Assembly: GCA_040385245.1 (NCBI GenBank)
Contig: JAZKHT010000011.1
Coordinates: forward strand, 124,001 to 188,000
Source of the DNA: JAZKHT01 sp040385245
Lineage (GTDB): Bacteria > Pseudomonadota > Alphaproteobacteria > Rhodobacterales > Rhodobacteraceae
Direction of reading: 5' to 3'
Length of the DNA: 64,000 bases
The position numbers and the translations under genes were made by a program. Of this stretch, positions 18,522 to 28,002 are shown one piece after another. The notes beneath the pieces were generated by a model that worked only from the letters and a program-made list of their open reading frames with translations, searched no databases and had not been told where the DNA came from. The first letter of the stretch is position 1, and each line of letters starts with the position of its first letter.

Positions 18522-19352
18522 TCAGGCAGAGCGCAGCAGAACCTTGGACGAGTCGATCCCGGCGGCAACTGTCTGATACTGCACACGCCGGGCCTGCGAC
18601 CCTTCGGAAGATCGCAGCAGGGTTGTCGTCGCCTCGTCCAGAATGGCTAGGGCGGCGGCGGTGGTTTCTTCCAGATTGTCTTCGCGCACGGCGGCAACGG
18701 GTTTGCGCGCAACCTGTGGGGCATCCCGGCCCACCGACCGGATCGCCTGCGGGGCCACGGCTTCGTCCAGATTGGCATCCGCCAGCGCCCGCAAATCCGC
18801 AGCCGCCTTTTTGATCGTGCGCTTCATGTCGTAATACTGCCCACTGTCGGGCAGTTGCTGGGCCAGGGCCGTGTACTGGTTGGCAAGGCAATAGATGCGG
18901 AATTTCATCTGCACATCATCACAGACCGAGTTGATCGCCGAAATCCGGCCCCCGATCCCATTGGTGCCGGTGACATCCGGCGGCGGCGGGGTGTCATGGC
19001 AGTTGGCCAGATACAGCTTGAACCCGTGGCCCGCCTTTTCCACCTGTTGCACAACGGCGGCGGTCAACGTGTCGGGCGTGTTGGTCACATCTTCGGCGAA
19101 TTCGTCATAGCTGCCCCAGCCTTCGTACATCGGCTCCAGCCCGTCAATCATGGACGCGTTCGAGAACGAGTTGCTTGAATCATCAAAGCAATCATCGGCC
19201 AGCAACAGGTCATCGCCGCCGGTATCCCATTCGGGTATCGTGATGCCGGGCGATCCGACGCCCGCAGCGGGCACGATCTGGGGCGCAAGACCAAAGGCCA
19301 GCGCTGCCGCCATGGCCACCGACCCTGCGACCACCTTATTGTTGTTTTTCAT
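18522..19352 (-). CDS. Exported Cys-containing protein of unknown function
   Basis: This 276-residue protein has a clear Sec signal peptide (VVAGSVAMAAALAFGLAPQIVPAAG). The mature part has four Cys (DDCFDD, LANCHD, NSVCDD, IYCLAN), enough for two disulfides, and an acidic Ser-rich N-terminal stretch. The C-terminal half is Ala-rich and helical. I do not recognise the family. The ATG at 19352 is chosen because AGGGG lies 6 bases upstream; a TTG is 6 bases further up. It follows the caspase-like gene by about 20 bases on the same strand and is probably cotranscribed with it. It sits inside the T6SS locus between pppA and ppkA, so a periplasmic T6SS-related role is possible. Confidence 0.8.
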   Translation of the reverse strand: MKNNNKVVAGSVAMAAALAFGLAPQIVPAAGVGSPGITIPEWDTGGDDLLLADDCFDDSSNSFSNASMIDGLEPMYEGWGSYDEFAEDVTNTPDTLTAAVVQQVEKAGHGFKLYLANCHDTPPPPDVTGTNGIGGRISAINSVCDDVQMKFRIYCLANQYTALAQQLPDSGQYYDMKRTIKKAAADLRALADANLDEAVAPQAIRSVGRDAPQVARKPVAAVREDNLEETTAAALAILDEATTTLLRSSEGSQARRVQYQTVAAGIDSSKVLLRSA

Positions 19353-19373
19353 CTTCAACCCCTATTCAAAAGT

Positions 19374-20885
19374 TCAGTCGGTCAGGCCATAGGCCTTGCG
19401 GATGCCACGTTGCGTGCCTTCGCCAAAATCGCCGTCGATGGTGCCTTCGTAAAAGGCGAATTCCTTCAGTTTTGCCTGCAATGCCTTGCGCGTGGTGTCG
19501 GTGAACATGGTCGGCTTTTCGGACAGCAGTTGCAGCACATCCTCGCTGCCCGACCGCAGGGCATCGTAAAGATAGCCAGCCGCATCTTCGGGGCCCTTGG
19601 TGGCGACCAGCCCATCGTCAATCAGGGCGGCAAAGTTGAACATCGCTTCGGGGTGGCGCAGATCGGCGGCGCGTTCGAAATACGTCAGCGCACGGGCCGG
19701 ATCCTGCGGCAGACCAAGCCCGCCCTGATAGTACAAGAACCCCAGATCGTTGATGGCATCGGCAAAGTCCTGTTCCGCCGCTTGCCGGTACAGATCAAGC
19801 GCACGAACCGGATCAGGTTCTATCCCCAGACCCTGTTCCAGCATCTTTGCCAGTTCAAACTGCGCCTCGGGTGATCCTGCGGCGGCGGCCTTCGACAGCA
19901 GGTCATACGCCTGCGCGGGATCGAAGCTGTCCTGATCCGGGTTCAGGCGCATATAGGCCAACCCCAGCATCGACCGGGTGTCACCATTCGCCGCCAGTGC
20001 GGCGAGTTGCTCTTCCTGTTCGGGGCGGATTTTTGACCATGCGACACGCAGATCGTCGGCCTCGATCTGGCCGCCGTCATCGTCGCCCGCCAGATAGAAC
20101 GGCACCCCGGACAACGAGCCGTAGGTGTGCGGTTCCTGCATGTTACGGGTTTCATCCAGAACGCGGTCACGCACCTGTCGGAACATCAGACTGATTTCCA
20201 GCCCCGGCGCCTTCATCTTGTCGGCAAGCGCCGTCGCAAAGGGGCTGTTGTTGCCCATCCCGTCCAGTGCCACAGCCCCATCCTTGGCCGCGAACGCAAC
20301 CAGCGTGCCGCGATCCGGGGACGGGGGGGCCATGCCGGTGCCGCCGCGTGTGGTTTCGGTCGCGGTGGTTGTCGCCTCGGCGGTTTCAACGGCCAAGGCC
20401 CCGCCAAACGGGTTGTCACGACAGGAATCAAGGATCACGATCCGCATCTTTCGCGCCCGATCAACCGAGGCAAGCAGTTCCTTCAACGACACCGACTGAC
20501 GCTGCACATCCACGTTCGACCGCACATTGGCATCGACCGGCACCAGAAAATTCTCGCCCGACACCTCGATCCCGTGGCCGGCGAAATAGATCAGCGCAAG
20601 ATCGGCGGTTTCGGACCGAAAGGCGAATTCGTCCAGCGCGTCCCGCAATTCCTGATAGGGCGAGTCGATCAGGGTGGTCACCTGAAACCCGATTCCCGTC
20701 AGGGTGTCCGAGATCATCTGCGCATCGTTGGTGGTATTCTTCAGCGGGGTGACGTGTTCGTATTTGGCCATGCCGATGACCAGCGCCACGCGGTCTTCGG
20801 CGGCAAGGCGGCCCGGAAACAGGGCAAGCGCCAGCAACAGTGCCAGAACGGCCGCTGTTATGCGCACCGTACCTGTTTCAATCAT
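19374..20885 (-). CDS. Caspase-like (C14) exported protein with Sel1 repeats
   Basis: This is a 503-residue protein. A signal peptide or anchor (residues 1-29, ending near GRLAAED) is followed by a caspase-fold domain. The catalytic dyad is visible: His104 in YFAGHGIEV and Cys155 in VILDSCRDNPF. Sel1-type helical repeats follow (about 300-430, for example ALTYFERAADLRHPEAMFNFA). The last 40 residues look like a peptidoglycan-binding motif (FAFYEGTIDGDFGEGTQRGI). Bacterial caspase homologues of this type are predicted secreted proteases. The ATG at 20885 gives a normal signal peptide; a GTG at 20927 would add 14 residues. Finding it inside a T6SS cluster, next to an M15 peptidase, is unusual. 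Confidence 0.88.
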   Translation of the reverse strand: MIETGTVRITAAVLALLLALALFPGRLAAEDRVALVIGMAKYEHVTPLKNTTNDAQMISDTLTGIGFQVTTLIDSPYQELRDALDEFAFRSETADLALIYFAGHGIEVSGENFLVPVDANVRSNVDVQRQSVSLKELLASVDRARKMRIVILDSCRDNPFGGALAVETAEATTTATETTRGGTGMAPPSPDRGTLVAFAAKDGAVALDGMGNNSPFATALADKMKAPGLEISLMFRQVRDRVLDETRNMQEPHTYGSLSGVPFYLAGDDDGGQIEADDLRVAWSKIRPEQEEQLAALAANGDTRSMLGLAYMRLNPDQDSFDPAQAYDLLSKAAAAGSPEAQFELAKMLEQGLGIEPDPVRALDLYRQAAEQDFADAINDLGFLYYQGGLGLPQDPARALTYFERAADLRHPEAMFNFAALIDDGLVATKGPEDAAGYLYDALRSGSEDVLQLLSEKPTMFTDTTRKALQAKLKEFAFYEGTIDGDFGEGTQRGIRKAYGLTD

Positions 20886-21083
20886 TCCCTGCGGCACGGC
20901 ATCCCCACCTGAAAACGTATTCTTCACAAAGATTAAATCCGACCCATCCGCATGGCAAAAGGATTCGCGCCAAAAGGCGGGGTAACCTCATCACTTCTGC
21001 CCAAAAGACGGGCGAAACCTGCTTTCGCCCCAATCGGTTGACTGATCCCCGTCAGCAGGGCGCACAGCCAGCTACTACGGTGT

Positions 21084-21923
21084 TCAAATCTTGCCCTCGG
21101 CCCGCCATTGTTCGATCATCTCGCGGCTCACCTCAAAATGCATGCTGTCCTCGCGCCCGAAACCGGCGCCCCAGATCCAACCCTCGGCCTCAAAGAAATC
21201 GGCAAGGATCGTCAGACCCAACTGGGTCTTGCCGTCGCCCAGCGTGTCCAGATGCCCGTCGATGTTCAGATCGACCGACAGGCCAAAGGCGTGCGACGAC
21301 AGGCTGGCCTGACTCCCCCGGATGCGCCGGACGCACAGCGACCCCGCGCTTGAGATGCGGGCGTACAAATCTTCGTCCGTGGCGCGCACCTTTTCGAACA
21401 CGCGCCGCATGGAATCGACCGCCGGGCGCAGCATCTGCACCTTGATCGGGCCGACATCCTCGACCACCAGCATCGCCTTCAACGCCTCGTTCGTCATCGG
21501 CTCGCAGGCATCGGTCAGCACTTCACGCGGGCGGCCTAGCGTTTCTTCCAGAAATCCCGGTGTCGCGGTGGTGTATCCGGTGTTCACCGCGCGCCGCGCC
21601 GCGACCAGCACCACCTGCGCGTAGGAATCGAGGATCGCATTCACCCCATCATCGGGAAACTGCATGTCCATGTCAGAGGGCGAGCCGGTGTCCGGTCCCG
21701 GTGCCTGTCCCAACGGAATGGCCGCCATTTCGCCCTGCAAGGCAATCATCGCGGATTCCAGCGCCTGAATCTGGGTGCGCAGCATTTCGATCTCGATCCG
21801 GGCACCGCTGTCGACGGTCAATCCACCTTCTTCATCGGGCAGCATCAGTGCCGTGCCAACGACCCAGATCACCGGAGCAAGGACAATGGCAATGGCAATC
21901 AGAATGGCTGGAAGCAGTCGCAT
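21084..21923 (-). CDS. Membrane-anchored M15-family (VanY-like) peptidoglycan peptidase
   Basis: This 279-residue protein has an N-terminal membrane anchor (residues 3-27) and a short helical segment (40-68). The C-terminal domain carries the zinc-binding pattern of the M15/extensin-like peptidases: His211 and Asp218 in SSHAFGLSVDLN, and His262 in SMHFEVS, with the WIWGAGFG segment between them. It likely cuts peptide cross-links in the periplasm. In a T6SS context, it may open the cell wall locally for the secretion channel or act as a cell-wall effector; the membrane anchor favours the first. No clear Shine-Dalgarno precedes the ATG. It is divergent from the OmpA-like gene. Confidence 0.85.
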   Translation of the reverse strand: MRLLPAILIAIAIVLAPVIWVVGTALMLPDEEGGLTVDSGARIEIEMLRTQIQALESAMIALQGEMAAIPLGQAPGPDTGSPSDMDMQFPDDGVNAILDSYAQVVLVAARRAVNTGYTTATPGFLEETLGRPREVLTDACEPMTNEALKAMLVVEDVGPIKVQMLRPAVDSMRRVFEKVRATDEDLYARISSAGSLCVRRIRGSQASLSSHAFGLSVDLNIDGHLDTLGDGKTQLGLTILADFFEAEGWIWGAGFGREDSMHFEVSREMIEQWRAEGKI

Positions 21924-22104
21924 TTATAATACCGGAACGGGGCATATGGCCCCCCTTTTGCCGAAAGCCTAAGCTATTGGCGCGCTTTCTTACAAGCGCC
22001 TTTGTTTGTTGATCCGAAAGTCGGATTTACCCTGTCTGTATGATTGGCAGACACCGACCTTTGGTGTAGCCTTCGTAGGTATTTCAATGCTGGATGGGCC
22101 TATC

Positions 22105-22725
22105 ATGATGAATATTCTTCGCAAACTGGCCGTCTCGCTGGCCGCCATCGCCGCGCTGTCGGGCCTTCCCGCCACTGCACAGACCTCGGACGCCTCTGGC
22201 ATGTCGGCCGAAGAGTTGGAGCAGTTGTTCCTGACCCAGAAAACCCGTGGACTTGTCCTGGCCCCGACGGGCACCGAAGCTGCCACGACCGAAGATGGCA
22301 CGTCGGTCACGGCTGAAACCACACCGGATGCCCCGGCCACCGGCGAGGCAGAGGTGCTGCCCGCCGCGTCCTATGTCGAGTTGGACAAAAGCGAACAGGT
22401 GAATATCCAGATCTCGTTCGACTTTGACTCCGCCGCCTTGCGCGAAGATCAAAAGCCGAAGCTGGCGACGCTGTGCAACGTGATGCAGAAGATCGACATT
22501 CAGTTGTTCCGCATCGTCGGTCACACCGATGCGTCGGGGTCTGCCGAGTATAACCAAAAGCTGTCCCAACTGCGCGCCGAAGAGGTGAAGCGCTACATGA
22601 CCACGGAATGTGGCATCGCGTCAGACCGGCTAGAGGCGGTCGGCGTGGGCAAGGATTTCCTGTTCAACAAGGAAGACCCGCGCAGCGACGAAAACCGGCG
22701 CGTCGAATTTCAGGCGCTTAGCTGA
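22105..22725 (+). CDS. OmpA-family peptidoglycan-binding exported protein
   Basis: This 206-residue protein has a signal peptide (LRKLAVSLAAIAALSGLPATAQT), a Thr/Ala-rich spacer, and a C-terminal OmpA domain (about 95-206) with the FDFDSAALREDQKPKL start, GHTDASGSAEYN and SDENRRVEFQAL. It is expected to bind peptidoglycan from the periplasm. It lies directly upstream of ppkA in the same direction with a 42-base gap, so it probably shares its transcript. ATG 22105, ATG 22108 and ATG 22087 are all possible starts. Confidence 0.88.
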   Translation: MMNILRKLAVSLAAIAALSGLPATAQTSDASGMSAEELEQLFLTQKTRGLVLAPTGTEAATTEDGTSVTAETTPDAPATGEAEVLPAASYVELDKSEQVNIQISFDFDSAALREDQKPKLATLCNVMQKIDIQLFRIVGHTDASGSAEYNQKLSQLRAEEVKRYMTTECGIASDRLEAVGVGKDFLFNKEDPRSDENRRVEFQALS

Positions 22726-22767
22726 TCGGGTGACAGACATGGCGATGGGCCACGGGGGGAACGCGGC

Positions 22768-24894
22768 ATGAACCAGTCGCGGTCCACGGACACGTTCAAG
22801 CCGGGCGATGTCCTGAACAATACCTACCGGATCGAGGCCGTTCTTGGCCGTGGCGGCACGTCCGAGGTGTACAGGGCGCGGTCCGAAATCTCGGGCCGGG
22901 TGGTCGCGCTTAAGGTGCTGCGATCGGAATTTTCCGGGCAAGAGGCGTATCTTTCCCTGATGACGCGGGAAGAGGCGATCCGCGACATCCGCCACGATGC
23001 CGTGGTGCGGTATTCCGAAAACCACCGCACGCCGGATGGCCATGTCTATCTGATCATGGATTACGTCAACGGCCCCGGGCTGGATGAAAAGCTGCGGACC
23101 GGTGGCATGTCCGCCGATGATCTGATGGTTGTCGCGGGCCGCGTGGCCGAAGGTCTGCACGCCGCGCATTCCAAGAACATCACCCACCGCGACCTGTCGC
23201 CCGACAACATCATCCTGCGGGGCGGTAACCCGGCCGAGGCGGTGATCATCGACTTTGGCATCGCCAAGGATGACAACCCCGGCGCCGAAACCATCGTCGG
23301 AAACGAGTTTGCGGGCAAATACGCCTATGCAGCGCCCGAACAGCTTAGCGGCAAGACCGATCCGCGCACCGATATCTATTCTCTGGGCGCGTTGCTGCTG
23401 GCCACCTATCGCGGCAAGGCCCCGGAAATGGGCCGTAACCCGATGGAGGTGATCCGCAACAAGGCGCTGCCGCTGGATACCGACGGCGTGCCCGAACCGC
23501 TGAAATCGCTGATCGACCGGATGACGCAGCCCGACCCCGAGGCGCGATTTCAATCCGTGACCGAGGTGTTGCAGGCGATTGATCCAAGCTGGGCGCATGT
23601 CACCCAGCGCCGCCCGACAACCGTTCCTCCGCCCAAAAAAGCCGAATCGCCTGCCAAACCTGCGCCTGCACCCGCCAAAAAGGGCAAGGGGCTGATGATC
23701 GCGGCCCTGGCTGGACTGCTGATCGTGGTCGGCGCGGGCGGGCAGGTGGCCGGCGTGTGGCAATCTTTGCTGACACCCGCCCTGCCGGTGGTCGACCCGT
23801 TCAGCCTGACGGCCGAGCGCGCGAACGGCACGCCGCCCCGCATCATGGGTTTTGCCCCGTCCGACGAGGCGCGCGCCGCCCTTGCGGCTATTGTGCAGCC
23901 CTTGGGCGGTGAGGCGTCGGTTGAACTGGCCAGGGGGCCGGTGTCACCAACATGGGGCAGCGACATCGCCACCGTTCTGGACACAGTCAAAGGTCTGGAT
24001 GAATGGCGGGTCGAGGCGTCGAACAACACGGTCCAGATCACAGGCATGACCGCCGATCGCGCCCTGCGGGAAACTGTTCTTGCGTCGTTGAATGGGGCGG
24101 GAATGCCCCCCGGTCTGCAAGGCAGCGCCGACATCATCCTTGGTCCGCGCGTCCTGATGCCTGATGCACTGGCACCCTTGCTGGCCGAATATGCCAACTG
24201 CGGCGTTCTGGCGCTGCAAGACCCACCTGCCGCGGGCTACGGTCTTGCCGACCCGATCACGGTGACGGGGCGTCTTGCCAGCACCGATGCCCGCGTCGCG
24301 CTGTATGACGCCATTGCTTCGGTCGCGGGCGACCGCAAGGTGACCTTGGACGCCGAGGTTTTGAACGAAAATCTGTGCGTGGTGGAGGCCAGCCTTCCCG
24401 ATGCTGGTCCTGCCGGGGTGGATGTGAAATTCGGCTTTGGCGACAGGTCCGACCCGAACCCCGCCGCCCGCTATTTTGTCGGTGAAAACCCGGTGATCGA
24501 CGTGATCCTGCCCGATTGGATGCAAACCGGATATCTGTGGATTTCGATAATCGATGTCAGTGGCAACGTGTATCACTTGCTGCCCAACCTGGGCCGCCCC
24601 GATAACGCGGTCGCGTCCTTGCGCGCGGGTGCGGTGGGTGAAGTGCCGCTGCGCGTGGCTTATGGCGTGGACGAGGCGAAGGATACCACCAAACTTGCCT
24701 TCCTTGTTGACGACACGACCTTGGGGAAAACCAAGGTGTTGGTCCTGCATTCGGAACAGCCGGTCTTTCCCGAACTGCGCCCCACCACCGAAAGCGCCGC
24801 AGGCTTTGCCGCCGCACTGGCCGAGCGCGCCGCATCGGGCGCGCTGACCAGCCTGAGCGTGGACAGCAAGCTGCTAGTTACCGAAAAGCCCTAG
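22768..24894 (+). CDS. ppkA: PpkA, transmembrane Ser/Thr kinase of the T6SS switch
   Basis: This is a 708-residue protein. The kinase domain covers residues about 17-275, with the Gly loop GRGGTSEVY, VALKVLRSE, the catalytic loop HRDLSPDNIIL, metal-binding DFGIAK and APEQLSG. A Lys/Pro/Ala-rich segment and one membrane helix follow (about 310-332). The periplasmic part runs to the end and contains a DUF4384-like module (GYLWISIIDVSGNVYHLLPN). PpkA phosphorylates Fha and starts T6SS assembly; the periplasmic part probably senses the trigger. The catalytic loop has Ser in place of the usual Lys (HRDLKPxN), as in some relatives. A GGGGGGA ribosome binding site precedes the ATG. The 3' end overlaps mtkB tail-to-tail by 4 bases. 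Confidence 0.95.
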   Translation: MNQSRSTDTFKPGDVLNNTYRIEAVLGRGGTSEVYRARSEISGRVVALKVLRSEFSGQEAYLSLMTREEAIRDIRHDAVVRYSENHRTPDGHVYLIMDYVNGPGLDEKLRTGGMSADDLMVVAGRVAEGLHAAHSKNITHRDLSPDNIILRGGNPAEAVIIDFGIAKDDNPGAETIVGNEFAGKYAYAAPEQLSGKTDPRTDIYSLGALLLATYRGKAPEMGRNPMEVIRNKALPLDTDGVPEPLKSLIDRMTQPDPEARFQSVTEVLQAIDPSWAHVTQRRPTTVPPPKKAESPAKPAPAPAKKGKGLMIAALAGLLIVVGAGGQVAGVWQSLLTPALPVVDPFSLTAERANGTPPRIMGFAPSDEARAALAAIVQPLGGEASVELARGPVSPTWGSDIATVLDTVKGLDEWRVEASNNTVQITGMTADRALRETVLASLNGAGMPPGLQGSADIILGPRVLMPDALAPLLAEYANCGVLALQDPPAAGYGLADPITVTGRLASTDARVALYDAIASVAGDRKVTLDAEVLNENLCVVEASLPDAGPAGVDVKFGFGDRSDPNPAARYFVGENPVIDVILPDWMQTGYLWISIIDVSGNVYHLLPNLGRPDNAVASLRAGAVGEVPLRVAYGVDEAKDTTKLAFLVDDTTLGKTKVLVLHSEQPVFPELRPTTESAAGFAAALAERAASGALTSLSVDSKLLVTEKP

Positions 24895-25787
24895 GCCGCC
24901 GCGCGCATCGACAAGACCCGCGCCATCGTCTCTCCCATCGCGGACGGGTTTGGCGCGATGGTGATGCCTGCGGCAGACAGGATTTCCACCTTTTCCTGTG
25001 CGCTTTCGCCAAAGGCGCTGATGATCGCGCCCGCATGGCCCATCTTGCGGCCTTTGGGGGCGGACAGCCCGGCGATATAGGCGACGACCGGCTTTTTCAT
25101 GTGATCGCGGGCGTAGATTGCGGCCTCGGCCTCTTGCGGGCCGCCGATTTCACCGATCATCATCACGGCGTCGGTGTCTGGGTCGGCCTCGAACAGTTGC
25201 AGGATGTCGCGAAAGCTTGATCCGTTGATCGGATCGCCGCCGATGCCCACCGACGTTGATACGCCAATGCCCAAGGCCTTCATCTGTGCCGCAGCCTCGT
25301 ACCCCAGGGTGCCGGACCGGCCCACGATGCCAATGCGCCCCGGCATGTAGATATGCGGCGGCATGATGCCCATGAACCCTTTGCCGGGGCTGATGATGCC
25401 CGCGCAGTTTGGGCCGATCATCCGCATCTTGCGGCTTTCGGGATAGCGTTTCAGGAACCGCTTGACCTTCATCATGTCCTGACTGGGGATACCGTCGGTC
25501 ACGCAGACGGCGGTCTTGATGCCTGCATCCGCGGCCTCCATGATCGCATCGGCGGCAAAGGGTGGCGGGACAAAGATCAGCGAAGCCTCGGCCCCCGTCG
25601 CCGCAACAGACTCGCGCACGGTGTTGAACAGGGGGCGGCCCAGAAGGGTTTCGCCGCCGCGCCCCGGCGTGACGCCGCCGACCACGTTGGTGCCATGGGC
25701 GATCATGTCTTGCGCATGAAACTGCCCGATCCGGCCCGACATGCCCTGCACGACGACGCGGGTTGTCTCGTTGATCAGAATTGCCAT
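24891..25787 (-). CDS. mtkB: Malate thiokinase (malate-CoA ligase) alpha subunit
   Basis: This 298-residue SucD-like protein has an N-terminal CoA-binding Rossmann domain (VVQGMSGRIGQFHAQDM), the IGPNCAGIISP segment, and the phospho-His loop GHAGAIISAFG. By sequence alone it could be succinyl-CoA ligase alpha. The operon partner genes (malyl-CoA lyase, serine-glyoxylate aminotransferase) make malate-CoA ligase the better call. It forms malyl-CoA from malate, ATP and CoA together with MtkA. It starts 9 bases after mtkA. Confidence 0.9.
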   Translation of the reverse strand: MAILINETTRVVVQGMSGRIGQFHAQDMIAHGTNVVGGVTPGRGGETLLGRPLFNTVRESVAATGAEASLIFVPPPFAADAIMEAADAGIKTAVCVTDGIPSQDMMKVKRFLKRYPESRKMRMIGPNCAGIISPGKGFMGIMPPHIYMPGRIGIVGRSGTLGYEAAAQMKALGIGVSTSVGIGGDPINGSSFRDILQLFEADPDTDAVMMIGEIGGPQEAEAAIYARDHMKKPVVAYIAGLSAPKGRKMGHAGAIISAFGESAQEKVEILSAAGITIAPNPSAMGETMARVLSMRAAA

Positions 25788-25796
25788 GATCGCCCC

Positions 25797-26969
25797 CTAG
25801 GCTGCCAGTTGATGACGGGTCGAGACGGCCTTTTCGGCAGCCTCGGCCAAAGTATCGGCAGAAATGATCGGCAGGCCGGATGAGTCGATGATGCGCCGAC
25901 CGTCTTCCACGTTCGTGCCGGCCAGACGCACGATCACGGGAATGGTCATCCCAACTTCGCGGTAGGCTTGCACCACGCCTTCGGCCACCCAATCGCAGCG
26001 GTTGATCCCGGCAAAGATGTTCACAAGGATCACGCTGACATTCTGGTCGGACAGCACTGTGCGAAAAGCCCGGACCACCCGTTCCGGGCTGGCCCCGCCA
26101 CCGATATCAAGGAAATTCGCAGGCTCACCCCCGGCAAGCTTGATCATGTCCATCGTCGCCATCGCAAGACCGGCACCGTTGATGATGCAACCGATGTCGC
26201 CGTCCAGCCCGACATAGGCCAGACCGTAATCCCCCGCCGCACTTTCGCGCGGGTCCTCCTGTGACCGGTCGCGCAGTTCTGCAATTTCCGGGCGTCGGAA
26301 CAGGGCGTTGGTGTCGAAAGACATTTTCGCGTCCAGCGCCACCAGATCGCCCATGCCCGTGATCACCAGCGGGTTGATTTCCACCATCACCGCGTCCAGA
26401 TCGCGGTAGGCCCGGTAACAGGCGCGCAAGATGGTGACCATCTGCGCGATCTGCCCGCCCTTCAGCCCCAACTGAAAGGCAAGTTCACGGGCCTGAAATT
26501 CGGACAAGCCTACGGCAGGGTCGATGGTCATGCGACGCAGGCTGTCGGGGTCGTTTTCGGCCAGATCCTCAATCTCCATCCCGCCTTTGGCGGAGGCGAC
26601 GATCATGATCCGTTCCGATTTGCGGTCCAGAACAAAGCCCAGATACATTTCCTGCGCGATGTCGGACGCGCCTTCGACCCACAGGCGATAGACGCCCTTG
26701 CCATTGCCGTCGGTTTGCTTGGTCACCAGTTGCTTTCCGAACAGCGTGGCGGCAAATGCCTGCACCTCGGCCTCGGAGCGGCAGAGTTTCACACCGCCCG
26801 CAGCACCCCGCCCGCCCGAATGGATCTGCGCCTTGACGACCCAGGCCGATCCGCCCAGTTCCCGCGCGCGATATCCTGCCTGTTCGGGGCTATAGGCCAG
26901 TCCGCCGCGCGGAACCGGCACGCCAAAGCGCGACAGGATTTCCTTGGCCTGATATTCGTGGATATCCAT
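25797..26969 (-). CDS. mtkA: Malate thiokinase (malate-CoA ligase) beta subunit
   Basis: This 390-residue SucC-like ATP-grasp protein starts MDIHEYQAKEILSRFGVPVP, followed by WVVKAQIHSGGRGAAGGVKL. The C-terminal CoA-ligase domain has the GGGASPERV and NIFAGINRCD segments. It pairs with MtkB for ATP-dependent malyl-CoA formation in the cytoplasm. It lies 85 bases downstream of mcl. The distinction from succinyl-CoA synthetase rests on the neighbours. Confidence 0.9.
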   Translation of the reverse strand: MDIHEYQAKEILSRFGVPVPRGGLAYSPEQAGYRARELGGSAWVVKAQIHSGGRGAAGGVKLCRSEAEVQAFAATLFGKQLVTKQTDGNGKGVYRLWVEGASDIAQEMYLGFVLDRKSERIMIVASAKGGMEIEDLAENDPDSLRRMTIDPAVGLSEFQARELAFQLGLKGGQIAQMVTILRACYRAYRDLDAVMVEINPLVITGMGDLVALDAKMSFDTNALFRRPEIAELRDRSQEDPRESAAGDYGLAYVGLDGDIGCIINGAGLAMATMDMIKLAGGEPANFLDIGGGASPERVVRAFRTVLSDQNVSVILVNIFAGINRCDWVAEGVVQAYREVGMTIPVIVRLAGTNVEDGRRIIDSSGLPIISADTLAEAAEKAVSTRHQLAA

Positions 26970-27054
26970 TCGTAAACCTCTTGCTGTGGTCCGTCAGGCC
27001 CTGCCCCCACCGAAAGGCGCAAGGAGTGGCAGGACATTTGGCCAGTGAAGTCGA

Positions 27055-27996
27055 TCAGGCCCGTGCGGCAATCGCCTCGGCCAGAACCAGAACGTTGTTC
27101 GCCATCTTTTCGGATGCCGCATCGATCATCCGACCGTCCAGCGAGGCGGCCCCCTTGCCCTGCGATTCCGCCTTGCGCAGTTCTTCGATGATCCGGCGGG
27201 CCTTGGTCACCTCGGCCTCGGGCGGCGAGAACACCTCGTTCGCCAGGGCAACCTGGCTGGGATGGATCGCCCATTTGCCTTCGCACCCAAGGGCGGCCGC
27301 ACGGCGCGCGCCGTCCTTGTAGCCTTCGGGATCGGAAAAATCGCCAAACGGCCCGTCAATCGCACGCAGACCGTAAGCCCGGCAGGCAATCACCATCCGC
27401 GTGATAGACGCGTGCCATTGGTCGCCCGGATACATCGGGTTAAGCCCGCCAATGTTAGTCGTGCGCGCCCGCATGGATGCCGCATAGTCGGCCACGCCGA
27501 AATGCAGCGCCTCTAGCCTGCCGCCAAACTGGGCAATCGCTTCGACGTTGGCCATGCCAAGGGCGGTTTCGATCAACGCTTCCAGCCCGACGCGGGTGGT
27601 ATAGCCCTTGCCCTGTTCGATCTGGTTGACCATCGCCTCGACCATGTACAGATCGCCGGTTACGCCGACCTTGGGCACAAGAAGGGTATGAACGCGGCTG
27701 CCCGCCTGTTCCATGATGTCGACGACATCGCGGTACATATAGTGGGTATCCAGCCCGTTGATGCGCACCGACACCGTCTTGCCCTTGGCGGCCCAGTCGA
27801 TGTCGTTCAGCGCCTGCACGGCATTGCGGCGGGCCTGTTCCTTTTCGGGCGGGGCGACGGCATCCTCCAGATCAAGAAATACGTAATCCGCGGGGCCGTC
27901 TGCCGCCTTGTCGATCATCGTGGGGTTCGATGCCGGAACGGCAAGTTCGGATCGTTGCAACCGCTGGCGGCGCAGCGGGAAAAGCGTGTGGCTCAT
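27055..27996 (-). CDS. mcl: Malyl-CoA lyase (CitE-like)
   Basis: This 313-residue HpcH/HpaI-citrate-lyase-beta family protein shows VFLDLEDAVAPPEK (metal/substrate site), TLLVPKVGV, LEALIETALGM and HFGVADYAASM. Length and motifs match the L-malyl-CoA/beta-methylmalyl-CoA lyase known from Rhodobacter, which splits malyl-CoA to acetyl-CoA and glyoxylate. It sits between sga and mtkA, 6 bases after sga, so it closes a glyoxylate/malate loop with MtkAB. Confidence 0.92.
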   Translation of the reverse strand: MSHTLFPLRRQRLQRSELAVPASNPTMIDKAADGPADYVFLDLEDAVAPPEKEQARRNAVQALNDIDWAAKGKTVSVRINGLDTHYMYRDVVDIMEQAGSRVHTLLVPKVGVTGDLYMVEAMVNQIEQGKGYTTRVGLEALIETALGMANVEAIAQFGGRLEALHFGVADYAASMRARTTNIGGLNPMYPGDQWHASITRMVIACRAYGLRAIDGPFGDFSDPEGYKDGARRAAALGCEGKWAIHPSQVALANEVFSPPEAEVTKARRIIEELRKAESQGKGAASLDGRMIDAASEKMANNVLVLAEAIAARA

Positions 27997-28002
27997 GCCC
28001 GA

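Noticed and set aside
20928..21083. Intergenic stretch between the caspase-like and M15 genes checked for a promoter or small gene
   Set aside because: No credible promoter pair, hairpin or coding frame with a ribosome binding site was seen.
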